The notes under the pieces: generated by a model
Databases searched by the model: none
What the model was told of the DNA's origin: nothing
Seen by the model: only the letters and a program-made list of their open reading frames with translations
Program-made: the position numbers and the translations under genes
DNA from: an uncultured Eubacteriales bacterium
GTDB lineage: Bacteria; Bacillota; Clostridia; Oscillospirales; Butyricicoccaceae
Direction: 5' to 3'
Assembly: GCA_910579575.1 (NCBI GenBank)
Contig: CAJTUM010000024.1
Span: forward strand, 1-29,673
Length of the DNA: 29,673 nucleotides
In this document: in pieces, positions 14,743 to 21,897 of the stretch
How positions within the stretch are numbered: position 1 is the first letter of the stretch
Layout of the letters: each line of letters starts with the position of its first letter

Positions 14743-16116
14743 TCAAATTTCATCCTTCTGCAACACCAGCTTGATGGCCCAGGGGGGCACATCGGGGTTG
14801 TTGTACTCGTCCTCCACAAAGACGAAGGCGGCGTCGTAGTCCGGCTTTTTCTCCGGGAAGTCGCCGTACCCGTCGGTGAAGTAGATCAGGCCCTTCAGAT
14901 TCTGGAACTCCTTCCCCCGCCGCAGCTCGTCCACATAGGCGAACACGGGCCGGAAGTCGGTGCCCCCCAGGCCCTTGATGGTCATGGTTTTCAGGTATGC
15001 GTCAAATTCCTCCTGGCTGGTGATCTTCACATCCTCCTGAATGTCCGCGTCGCACTGGAGGATGTGGAGATTGATTTTGCTGAAAAAGCTCTCGGTGGAT
15101 TTCAGCACATTATAGGTCTTCTGGACAAATTTCTGCACCAGCTCCCCGGAGGTGGAGCCGGAGGTGTCGATGGCAATCACAAATTCCCGGATGCGCTTGA
15201 CCTCCCGGTATTCCAGCGGTTCGATGAGGGGCATATTGTGGTAGAGCTTCAGCCCGTAGGTGTAGTAGACATAGTCGAACTCGTCCGGGTCCAGCCGCAT
15301 GACCTCCCCACGGACGGCGAACTTTTTCAAAAAGGCGGTGTAGTCGTACTGCTCCCGGTTGACGGCCTGCAGGTTCTGGGTCAGCGACCCGGCCCGGTCG
15401 CCCTGGAGCTTGGAGAAGGTCTCCAGATCCATCTGCATCCGCCGGGCGATGTCCTTCCAAGTCTGTTCCATGGAGGCGGAAGCGCCGCCGTTCTCACCGC
15501 TTTTCCGCTCGTTGTCCCGGTTCTGCTGTCCGTCGCCGCTTATGCCGTTTTCCGGCCCGTTGTTCTGGTTTTTCTGTCCGTCGGCCGCCGCCTGGTCCTT
15601 GGGCGGGAGATACCAGGGGGTGTGGTCGTCGCCCCGGAACAGCTCCCCCAGGGCTTCTAGGTCCCGGGGCGGGTGGTCGAGAAAATAGCGGTAGAGCTTT
15701 TCGGCGGTGAGCTGCCCGGCCTCCTTCCGGAGCCTGTCCAGCGCCGCGGCCTGCCCCTCCTGGCGCTTGGCGGCGGCGCTGGGCAGGTCCAGGCCGTTGA
15801 CAACTTCCTCCGCCGCGATGTCGCAGGCCAGGTCCCACAGCGGCCGGTCCACCAGGGTGTGGACGTACATATGCCGAAAAACGCAGTGCATCACCAGATG
15901 GAGATAGTCCCGGACAGACTGCTCCTTTTCCTCCTTGTAGCGCAGAAGGACGTGGCGGGGGTCGTAGTATAGCCGCTGGCCGTCGGTGGCGAAGGGCAGG
16001 GCTGCGGGGGTCAGGGTAAATTGGCTCAGAGCGGCGTCCAAAAAGCGTAGGTTGACTAACAGCGTGTTGCGGGACAAAAGCAAAATCTCTCGGGCCAGCG
16101 TTTCCGCTTGCGTCAT
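14743..16116 (-). CDS. DUF2201/VWA protein (MoxR partner)
   Basis: A 457-residue protein with the N-terminal putative-metallopeptidase domain of DUF2201 and a C-terminal VWA-like domain. In the first, 'YLHLVMHCVFRHMY' gives His73, His77 and His82, but the Glu of an HExxH site is replaced by Leu, so peptidase activity is doubtful. 'DLACDIAAEEVVNGL' follows. A low-complexity Gln/Asn/Gly linker (~175-212) leads to the VWA domain, whose MIDAS is complete: 'DTSGSTSG' (317-324), Thr386 in 'GGTDFRP' and Asp415 in 'TDGYGD'. Such proteins work with MoxR ATPases to bind metal and partner proteins. First gene of the operon, ATG with AGGAGG ~8 nt upstream and a promoter at 16154-16182. Confidence 0.92.
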   Translation of the reverse strand: MTQAETLAREILLLSRNTLLVNLRFLDAALSQFTLTPAALPFATDGQRLYYDPRHVLLRYKEEKEQSVRDYLHLVMHCVFRHMYVHTLVDRPLWDLACDIAAEEVVNGLDLPSAAAKRQEGQAAALDRLRKEAGQLTAEKLYRYFLDHPPRDLEALGELFRGDDHTPWYLPPKDQAAADGQKNQNNGPENGISGDGQQNRDNERKSGENGGASASMEQTWKDIARRMQMDLETFSKLQGDRAGSLTQNLQAVNREQYDYTAFLKKFAVRGEVMRLDPDEFDYVYYTYGLKLYHNMPLIEPLEYREVKRIREFVIAIDTSGSTSGELVQKFVQKTYNVLKSTESFFSKINLHILQCDADIQEDVKITSQEEFDAYLKTMTIKGLGGTDFRPVFAYVDELRRGKEFQNLKGLIYFTDGYGDFPEKKPDYDAAFVFVEDEYNNPDVPPWAIKLVLQKDEI

Positions 16117-16153
16117 GGCGGTTCTCCTCCTATTTCAAATAAATTCTAAAACA

Positions 16154-16182
16154 AGTGTACCATCTTCCAAACATTTGTGCAA
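16154..16182 (-). promoter_or_regulatory. Promoter of VWA-LRR-MoxR operon
   Basis: Minus strand TTGCAC (16182-16177), 17-bp spacer, TACACT (16159-16154), ~38 nt before the VWA ATG. It touches the left end of the DUF4132 remnant. Confidence 0.6.
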
Positions 16183-16707
16183 CTATTCTGGCTGCATATG
16201 GTTTTTTTGCGCTTTGCATATGCTATGGTGGAAAAAACATCTCCCAGTACGGCTTTGGATGAGTACGCCGAGCCCCGGGGCGCCGATGGGGAGACCCTGC
16301 GGGATACGGCGCTGGCGGAGTTCGGCCTGGACGAGAGCGGCAAAAAGGTCTACGACCTGGGCGGCAATACGATCATCGTCGCCCTGGCCCAGGACCTGAC
16401 CCTGAGCATTTTCAACGGAAACGCCGGGAAAGCGGTCAACTCCATCCCCAAGAAGGGGGCCGACCCAAAAGAGGACCGCTACAGCGGCATTGAGATCCCC
16501 TACCGGTTCAAGGGGCAAGAGAAGCGCGGCGTCTCCTTTGATTTCAACTACGGCGCCAGCGAATTGGATATCTCCTTTTTCGAATGTGATCTGGAATACG
16601 CCCTCTGGGGCGGCGCAGCGCAACGGCGTTACCTGGACCTGAACGGTGCGAAATTGTCGGTAGGTCAAATGCGGCATTGGTTTTTTCAAGCAATATTCCT
16701 TTCGTAG
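16177..16707 (+). pseudogene. DUF4132 (MolR-like) gene fragment
   Basis: An open frame of 176 codons whose middle (residues ~45-98, 'LAEFGLDESGKKVYDLGGNT' ... 'GKAVNSIPKKGADP') matches, from memory, the conserved central segment of DUF4132 proteins, which are normally >600 residues. The sequence before it is hydrophobic and unlike the family, and after 'KKGADP' it turns into ~75 residues that I cannot place ('IEIPYRFKGQEKRGVSFDFN' ...). There is no Shine-Dalgarno before the first ATG, and the 5' end overlaps the divergent promoter. I read it as a remnant left by deletion. DUF4132 genes neighbour MoxR and VWA genes elsewhere, so the locus probably once held a full copy. Confidence 0.65.
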
Positions 16708-16720
16708 ATTTGGAGCGCAA

Positions 16721-16756
16721 AAAGGGCGGCCTGCTTTCCAATGCAGACCGCCCTTT
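16721..16756 (-). terminator. Intrinsic terminator
   Basis: A 14-bp stem with one mismatch (AAAGGGCGGCCTGC / GCAGACCGCCCTTT), loop TTTCCAAT. On the minus strand it is followed by TTTTT and begins at the stop codon of the relic frame that ends at 16755. It may also serve plus-strand transcripts. Confidence 0.75.
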
Positions 16757-16985
16757 AGCGTTTTATGCGATTTTCTGTTCCTGCTGCTTTTTCTTCCCCT
16801 GTGCGCAACGCCATTTCTCGCGACTTTTGGCTCGGTGCTGACCACTTTCTCCATCTCGTCCACTTCTTCCAGTGTCGGCTCCAGCAGGGGCGCATCAAAA
16901 TAAATGAAAGTTGACTGTCATTCGCTTTAACGGTATACAAAACTCGCGATAAATCGACAAATTGACATTTATCAAGGGATTTCAT
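16755..16985 (-). pseudogene. Decayed coding remnant, unknown family
   Basis: This minus-strand stretch ends exactly at an intrinsic terminator, which marks a true gene end. Two frames share protein-like sequence. Upstream frame: 'LSRVLYTVKANDSQ'. Then, after a shift near 16905, 'FIYFDAPLLEPTLEEVDEME' continuing into 'KVVSTEPK'. The first frame resumes for the ending 'MALRTGEEKAAGTENRIKR'. The shifts point to a frameshifted gene end. I do not recognise the family. The region from 16990 to 17130 is AT-rich and shows nothing else. Confidence 0.45.
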
Positions 16986-17130
16986 CTTTTAGATAAAATC
17001 ATTTTTAACAAATTTTCTCTTGATAGTTTTTTCATCCAATCCCGCCTGACAGACGCTCGTTTCACAATTTGGATTAAACCTGTTTTACGACCGCCCGTCT
17101 GCGGGGTTCCGTTTTTTCATGCGTTCCCTT

Positions 17131-19026
17131 CTATTTCGCCTCATGCCCACAGGCGGCTTCCAAAATATCCGCCCAAGCCCAATGAGAAGCGTCCATATCG
17201 CCGAAGGGATTCTGTTCTTCCAGCAGCTGGATATGAGCCGAATCCGGTCTGCGGCCCAAGGCGCCGTTGATCAGGCGCACCGCCTCAGCCCTTGTCACCG
17301 GTTGGTCGGGGCGGAAGGTCCCGTCCTCATAGCCTCCGGTCCAGCCCGCCTGGGCGGCGTAAGCCACGGCTTTGGCGGCCCAGTGGCTCTGGGGCGCGTC
17401 GCGGAAACCGGTCTGGCCGTCTCCAGCAGCAGATTCCGGGAAATAGGCGGCCAGCAGTTTGACCAGCTCCGCTCTTGTCACCGGCCGATCCGGGCGGAAG
17501 GTCCCGTCCTCATAGCCGTTGACCAGACCGTATTGCGCCGCAAAACCGATATAGGGAGCGTGCCACTGATCCTTCACATCGGCGAAAGAATGCCGATATG
17601 TTTGCCCCTGGTCAAAGAGAGGCTGTCCTTGTTCGTCCACCGTCAGCCGGGCCAGCATCGCCGCGGCTTCAGCCCGGCTCAAGCTGTCTTCTGGGCGGAA
17701 TAAACCGTCGGCGCCTTGGATATAGGCGCTGTGCTCCTGGCTCAGTCTGGGAATCGCCTGGGGCGTTTCCGGCTGCTGGGCCGGCGGCGTTTCCGGCTGC
17801 TCCGGTTTTTCCTGGTTTTGATCTCCCTGACCGTAAACCTGCCGATAGAGGGCCGCGATCTCTGGGTCGGCCGCCATCAGCTTATAGCGAAAATGAACCT
17901 CGCCGCTCACCTGAGGCAACGTTTTGTTCAAGGCCAGTTGATCTTCCAGCGCTTTGGTTCCATGCCACGGGGAATCCGGGTTTTCATTGCCCGCCTGATA
18001 ATCGGCCATGCCGATATAAAGGCGCACGCCGGTCCCTTCCACTGTCTGGGCCCACCAATTGGCCAACGTTTTATAGTCCGCATTTTTATGGCCGATGTAC
18101 CAATAGATCTGGGGGCAGATATAATCCAGCCAACCCTCTTTCACCCAGCGGCGGGTGTCGGCATAGGCGGTAAAATAGGTTTGGTTGCCCCGGGTATCCG
18201 ATCCCTCGGCCAGCGATTCCTTGTTGGCCCAGACGCCGGCAGGACTAACGCCGAAGGACAAATCCGGGTCTGCGGCTTGCAGACGCTCTCCCAGCTCCTT
18301 GATTAACCGGTTCACATTATCCCGCCGCCAATCGGCGATATCCTTGAATTCTCCGCCATATTGCGTAAAGGTCTGCTGGTCGTCAAAATCCGTGCCGGGG
18401 TAAAAATAATCATCCAAATGAACGCCGTCCACATCGTAATTTTTGGCAATTTCCTCCGCGCCCTGAATCACCAGCTCCCGCACCTCTGGAATACCTGGAT
18501 TGAAATAATAATTTCCTTCGTAAGCTACCACCCAATCGGGATGCAGCCGGGCCGGAGATTGGGCGGAGGATTTCTCCCATTCCTCCTGGCCGCCTCGGGT
18601 TACCCGGAAAGGGTTGATCCAAGCATGAAGCTCCAGCCCCAAGGAATGCGCTTTTTCCACCCAGTAGGCCAAGGGGTCAAAGCTCTGGCTAGGGGCCGCG
18701 TCCTGACTGCCTGTCAGGTAGACGCTCCAGGGGAAAATTTCCGACGGATACAGCGAATCAGCACAGGGACGCACCTGCAAAAATACGGCGTTCATGCCCA
18801 TATCCGCGCTGCCCTGCAAAATCTCGTCGGCCTGCCGGCGGAGCTCTTCGGCGTTTGTGGTAGCCTTGGCAGGATAATCCAAATTATAGACGGTGGAAAC
18901 CCACACGCCTTTCATATCCGTCCTGGCCGGATTTTCCTGGGGGCCTGCCCCAGCGCCGCAGGCGCCTGTCAACATCATCAGGCAAATCAAAAGTCCTGCG
19001 GCAAACCGCTTGCAAAAGTGTTTCAT
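17131..19026 (-). CDS. Secreted family-10-type glycosyl hydrolase with SLH repeats
   Basis: A 631-residue exported protein. A signal sequence (residues 1-~23, 'LLICLMMLTGACGAGAG') could be a lipoprotein signal, but the residues before Cys (Thr-Gly-Ala) are not a canonical lipobox, so signal peptidase I is possible. Residues ~36-370 are a DUF187/GHL10-like TIM barrel: 'MKGVWVSTVYNLDYP', 'NAVFLQVRPCADSLYPSEIFPWS', 'LHAWINPFRV', 'DGVHLDDYFYP', 'YICPQIYWYIGH'. A Pro/Gln/Glu linker (~405-435) leads to three S-layer-homology repeats ('GYEDGTFRPDRPVTRAE' twice), which bind cell-wall polymers. Probably a wall-bound glycosidase; substrate unknown. The next gene downstream lies beyond a gap of decayed DNA. 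Confidence 0.9.
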   Translation of the reverse strand: MKHFCKRFAAGLLICLMMLTGACGAGAGPQENPARTDMKGVWVSTVYNLDYPAKATTNAEELRRQADEILQGSADMGMNAVFLQVRPCADSLYPSEIFPWSVYLTGSQDAAPSQSFDPLAYWVEKAHSLGLELHAWINPFRVTRGGQEEWEKSSAQSPARLHPDWVVAYEGNYYFNPGIPEVRELVIQGAEEIAKNYDVDGVHLDDYFYPGTDFDDQQTFTQYGGEFKDIADWRRDNVNRLIKELGERLQAADPDLSFGVSPAGVWANKESLAEGSDTRGNQTYFTAYADTRRWVKEGWLDYICPQIYWYIGHKNADYKTLANWWAQTVEGTGVRLYIGMADYQAGNENPDSPWHGTKALEDQLALNKTLPQVSGEVHFRYKLMAADPEIAALYRQVYGQGDQNQEKPEQPETPPAQQPETPQAIPRLSQEHSAYIQGADGLFRPEDSLSRAEAAAMLARLTVDEQGQPLFDQGQTYRHSFADVKDQWHAPYIGFAAQYGLVNGYEDGTFRPDRPVTRAELVKLLAAYFPESAAGDGQTGFRDAPQSHWAAKAVAYAAQAGWTGGYEDGTFRPDQPVTRAEAVRLINGALGRRPDSAHIQLLEEQNPFGDMDASHWAWADILEAACGHEAK

Positions 19027-19086
19027 TGTCGTGTTCTCCCGTATTCTTTTTCTATTTCTTTTTATGTATTAGGGGAATATCCACAA

Positions 19087-19114
19087 ATTTTATCCTTTGA
19101 CCGAGATTTCTCAA
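19087..19114 (-). promoter_or_regulatory. Probable promoter of SLH glycosidase gene
   Basis: Minus strand TTGAGA (19114-19109), 16-bp spacer, TAAAAT (19092-19087), 60 nt before the ATG. A second TATAAT on the minus strand near 19210 lacks a good -35. The 19027-19288 gap shows no gene. Confidence 0.5.
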
Positions 19115-19288
19115 TTTTCATGCGCTCTGCGAAATAACTTTTCAAACATTGGCCTGTTTCTCTGACGCCGTTCCAGGTCTGTCCGGCCCCATCGGCATGA
19201 CATTGTGGTATTATATCATATTTTTTCGTCTTTGTGGGCGCCAGATTGCGTATGTTTTTCATTTTTTTGCCGACAAAGGCGTTAGACG

Positions 19289-19326
19289 CAAAAAAAGCCG
19301 CGCCCGACGGCTTTTCGGGCGCGGCT
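19289..19326 (-). terminator. Intrinsic terminator
   Basis: A 12-bp perfect stem AGCCGCGCCCGA / TCGGGCGCGGCT, 7-nt loop, followed on the minus strand by seven T. It ends the gene stopping at 19335. Confidence 0.93.
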
Positions 19327-19334
19327 AAAAGGCT

Positions 19335-20387
19335 TTATTCCGCAGTAACGACGATTTGCAGAGCGCCGTCCACAAAACTGATCGCTTCTTTTCGGGCCAG
19401 CAGCTCAAAAACCTGAACCGGAGCCCAAGTGACGCCGGGATCCTGAATTTCCGGCGCCGCGCCGAAGCTTTGAGGCGCGGTACAGACCGCTATGCCGTCT
19501 TCGGCGGCAGCTTCCAACAGATAGCTATCCTGGCCGATGGACAGGGCCACGCTGCCCTGCGCGCTGGTCAGCAGCGTTTCCCGCTTCTGCGAATCCCAGC
19601 CGACGGTGAAGCCCAGCGCCTCGGCCACCTGGCGCACCGGCGCCATCCACACGCCGTCCTTCATTTGCGCCTTGACTTCCAGGGTTTTGCCGTTGGCCCG
19701 AATTTCAATTTCCTGCTGATCCTGCTGGGGCAGCAGCACAATCCGCTCGGCCGCGGCCTGCCCGGGGTAGCTCAACGCCACCACGTCGTACCAGGCAAAA
19801 AATCGAGTTCCCATCTTCAGATCTTGGGCTGTGACAATGCTTTTGTCCTTCAAGCTGGAGATTTTGGTCTCTTCTGTGGCGCTGACCATCATGGAGCCGT
19901 GGTCCGTCGTCACAGTAATCTGTCCGTCAGGGCCAGCCAAGGTTTGCTCCACCACATGGAACTTGGCGGGCGTCCCCTCGCCCACATTGGTCAGCACCGC
20001 ATAGGCGGCGGACTGAGGCGGCAGGCTTCTGGTCATCGCCGCGCTGTAGTACACATAAACCTCCTGTCCCTCCTTCAAGTCCTGAAGAGAAACGGGGATT
20101 CCAGCGGTATTGTCCAGAAACACCGTCTCGTCGCTGAGATTCAGCGCCAGGTCCCAAGCCTCTTCCCCGGGGTTCTTGACGGATACCAGCAGCTGATTTT
20201 CATTGTCCTGCCCAGGCAGGCTTTTGATCGTCGCCTGACCGCCTATGGCGTAGGGAGCAATTTGCTGATCCTCTGGCGTCGCCGCAGTACCGTCTGCAGC
20301 GGGCTCCGCCGCCAAAGCAGGCAGCCCGTTCATCCCCAACAATGCGACGCCAGCCAACGCGGCGGCAGTTCTTTTCCAATGATTCAT
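19335..20387 (-). CDS. Exported protein with copper-amine-oxidase-N-like domain
   Basis: A 350-residue secreted protein. The ATG at 20387 is chosen over the one at 20414 because AGGAGG lies 8 nt before it and it opens directly into a signal peptide ('MNHWKRTAAALAGVALL' ... 'LPALAAEP'). Residues ~50-210 are strand-rich and unrecognised, with DUF-like beta segments ('LLVSVKNPGEEAWDLALNLS', 'GQEVYVYYSAAMTRSLPP'). Residues ~225-345 resemble the copper amine oxidase N-terminal domain common in Firmicutes surface proteins: 'NGKTLEVKAQMKDGVWMAPV', 'RQVAEALGFTVGWDSQKRET'. That domain does not imply oxidase activity. Monocistronic. A small palindrome TTGCA-ATA-TGCAA (20409-20421) lies just upstream of the ribosome binding site. 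Confidence 0.85.
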   Translation of the reverse strand: MNHWKRTAAALAGVALLGMNGLPALAAEPAADGTAATPEDQQIAPYAIGGQATIKSLPGQDNENQLLVSVKNPGEEAWDLALNLSDETVFLDNTAGIPVSLQDLKEGQEVYVYYSAAMTRSLPPQSAAYAVLTNVGEGTPAKFHVVEQTLAGPDGQITVTTDHGSMMVSATEETKISSLKDKSIVTAQDLKMGTRFFAWYDVVALSYPGQAAAERIVLLPQQDQQEIEIRANGKTLEVKAQMKDGVWMAPVRQVAEALGFTVGWDSQKRETLLTSAQGSVALSIGQDSYLLEAAAEDGIAVCTAPQSFGAAPEIQDPGVTWAPVQVFELLARKEAISFVDGALQIVVTAE

Positions 20388-20506
20388 TCCAGTTTCCTCC
20401 TCAATTTGTTGCAATATGCAATCTTCTTTTTTGTTTTGTTCGGACGCTGGGTTAGACGAAGGCCCTCCTCAAAAAGTTCCCTCTCTGCGCAAAAATTTTT
20501 CATCTT

Positions 20507-20950
20507 TCAGAAAATTTCTTTTTTCTGTATTCCATGATATTCTTCCAAAAGGTCCGCCAGCGTAACCGAAGCCAAACTGCCGGCCAAATCCTTCCTGATT
20601 TTCTCATAAGAAGCGGATAAAACCTTTTGAACGCTGCGGCCCACTGGACAAAAAGAGGAAGGCGCCGGATGCAAGCTAATCAACTTTTCCAAAAAATCTG
20701 GTTCCACCGTTTGGCACACCTGATAGAGGTCGATTTCCCCCGGCGATCGGCAGAGAATCGCGCCGCCCGTCCCCGGTTTCGCCTCAACCATGCCCGCCTT
20801 TTTCAGAGCGCTGACGATATTGCGAATCGTCACCGGATGGATGCCAGTGGAAAGAGCCAGCAGCTCGCTGGTTACCTTGGCGCTGGCTCCATATTCATGG
20901 ATGAAAATCAAACAATGCGCCGCCACAGAGCATTTCATGCTGAGACGCAT
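20507..20950 (-). CDS. Rrf2-family transcriptional regulator
   Basis: A 147-residue Rrf2 protein: an N-terminal winged helix ('MRLSMKCSVAAHCLIFIHEY' ... 'LALSTGIHPVTIRNIVSALKKAG', then the wing 'AKPGTGGAIL'), and a C-terminal dimerisation helix. Cys residues occur at 7, 14, 67, 79 and 101, but the close three-Cys Fe-S cluster of IscR-type members is absent, so it may sense something other than Fe-S, as YwnA-like members do. AAGGAGG lies 8 nt before the ATG. The gene is divergent from the EFR1 gene and their promoters overlap, so it probably controls both. Confidence 0.9.
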   Translation of the reverse strand: MRLSMKCSVAAHCLIFIHEYGASAKVTSELLALSTGIHPVTIRNIVSALKKAGMVEAKPGTGGAILCRSPGEIDLYQVCQTVEPDFLEKLISLHPAPSSFCPVGRSVQKVLSASYEKIRKDLAGSLASVTLADLLEEYHGIQKKEIF

Positions 20951-20988
20951 TCCGCCCGCCTCCTTTTTCCCCAGAAACGCTTTTGTCT

Positions 20989-20994
20989 ATTATA
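20989..20994 (-). promoter_or_regulatory. Extended -10 of the Rrf2 gene
   Basis: Minus strand TGGTATAAT gives a perfect -10 with the extended TGn element, 40 nt before the ATG. A weak TGGCTT lies 17 nt further upstream, inside the divergent EFR1 promoter. Confidence 0.65.
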
Positions 20995-21005
20995 CCAAAA
21001 CGCCC

Positions 21006-21034
21006 TTGACAAAGCCAGCAGCGAAGGCTATTCT
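21006..21034 (+). promoter_or_regulatory. Promoter of EFR1 gene
   Basis: TTGACA (21006-21011), 17-bp spacer, TATTCT (21029-21034), 37 nt before the ATG. Its -35 region overlaps the Rrf2 promoter, so a bound regulator could affect both. Confidence 0.75.
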
Positions 21035-21071
21035 ATTGATGTAAAAATTAAAACTACAAAGGAATTTCACC

Positions 21072-21833
21072 ATGAATCTCGTGCAAATTATTTTCAGCCC
21101 CACCGGCGGAACCCAAAAGGCCGCGGATATCTTCACAGCGGAATGGAACGGCCCTGCCAAAACCATAGACCTGACAAGCCCCCAGGAGGACTTTTCGCAG
21201 ATCGTCTTGTCGCCCGACGACCTGGCGCTGATCGCTCTGCCCTGTTACGAAGGCCGGGTTCCTGCTCTGGCCGCCGGCCGGTTGGCCCAAATCAAAGGCG
21301 CCGGCGCCCGGTGCGCGCTGCTGTGCGTATTCGGCAACCGAGCCTTTGACGACGCTCTGGCCGAAATGCAGGATTTGGCTCAAAAGGCGGGCTTCCAGCC
21401 CATCGCCGCCGCCGCGGCTGTGGCGGAGCATTCGATTTTCCGCCAGTACGGCGCCGGACGGCCGGACGACCAAGACGCGGAGCAGCTCCGCAGCTTTTCC
21501 AAAAAGATTATGGAAAAATTTCAATCCGCCCAATCTCCCGCCCCTCTTTCCCTGCCCGGCAACCGGCCTTATCGGCAGGCAAACGGAATGCCTATCGCCC
21601 CCAAAACCGCCGCCGGTTGCTCCCGCTGCGGCCTGTGCGCGCAGCAATGCCCGGCTCAAGCCATCGACAAAACGACGCTGAAAACAGACAAAGACCATTG
21701 TATTTTATGTATGCGCTGTATTGACCACTGCCCGTCCCAGGCTCGGAAGGTCAACGGGCTTCTGTATGCCGCCGCCAACGCCGCCATGAAAAGCCGGCTG
21801 TCCGGCCGAAAAGAAAACCGACTGTTTCTTTAA
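21072..21833 (+). CDS. EFR1-type flavodoxin-ferredoxin protein
   Basis: A 253-residue redox protein. The N-terminal flavodoxin-like domain (residues 1-~150) opens with 'IIFSPTGGTQKAA', the FMN-phosphate loop, and has 'ALPCYEGRVPALAA' and 'LLCVFGNRAFDDALAEM'. The C-terminal part carries two complete 4Fe-4S motifs: 'CSRCGLCAQQCP' (~182) and 'CILCMRCIDHCP' (~211). This is the EFR1 family of electron carriers found in Clostridia. AAAGGAA precedes the ATG by ~10 nt. It is divergent from an Rrf2 regulator, and regulators of this family often sense redox or Fe-S state. Partner enzyme unknown. Confidence 0.9.
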   Translation: MNLVQIIFSPTGGTQKAADIFTAEWNGPAKTIDLTSPQEDFSQIVLSPDDLALIALPCYEGRVPALAAGRLAQIKGAGARCALLCVFGNRAFDDALAEMQDLAQKAGFQPIAAAAAVAEHSIFRQYGAGRPDDQDAEQLRSFSKKIMEKFQSAQSPAPLSLPGNRPYRQANGMPIAPKTAAGCSRCGLCAQQCPAQAIDKTTLKTDKDHCILCMRCIDHCPSQARKVNGLLYAAANAAMKSRLSGRKENRLFL

Positions 21834-21855
21834 CCCGCCTGCTCCCAAAAACAAG

Positions 21856-21887
21856 GCCGCCCGTTCCCCAGACCGAGAACGGGCGGC
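21856..21887. terminator. Bidirectional terminator
   Basis: An 11-bp perfect stem GCCGCCCGTTC / GAACGGGCGGC with a 10-nt loop. TTTT follows on the plus strand and TTGTTTTT on the minus strand, so it serves both the EFR1 gene and the convergent MFS gene. Confidence 0.9.
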
Positions 21888-21897
21888 TTTTCGCCAT

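Noticed and set aside
12520..15660. Very long plus-strand open frame of ~1046 codons with 23-residue repeats
   Set aside because: It is the antisense of the LRR and VWA genes; the repeats mirror the 69-bp LRR units, there is no start signal, and the composition (Arg/Asp/Gly-rich) is that of a shadow frame.
19062..19262. Minus-strand 66-codon frame upstream of the SLH glycosidase
   Set aside because: It contains the glycosidase promoter and has no recognisable motif or start signal.
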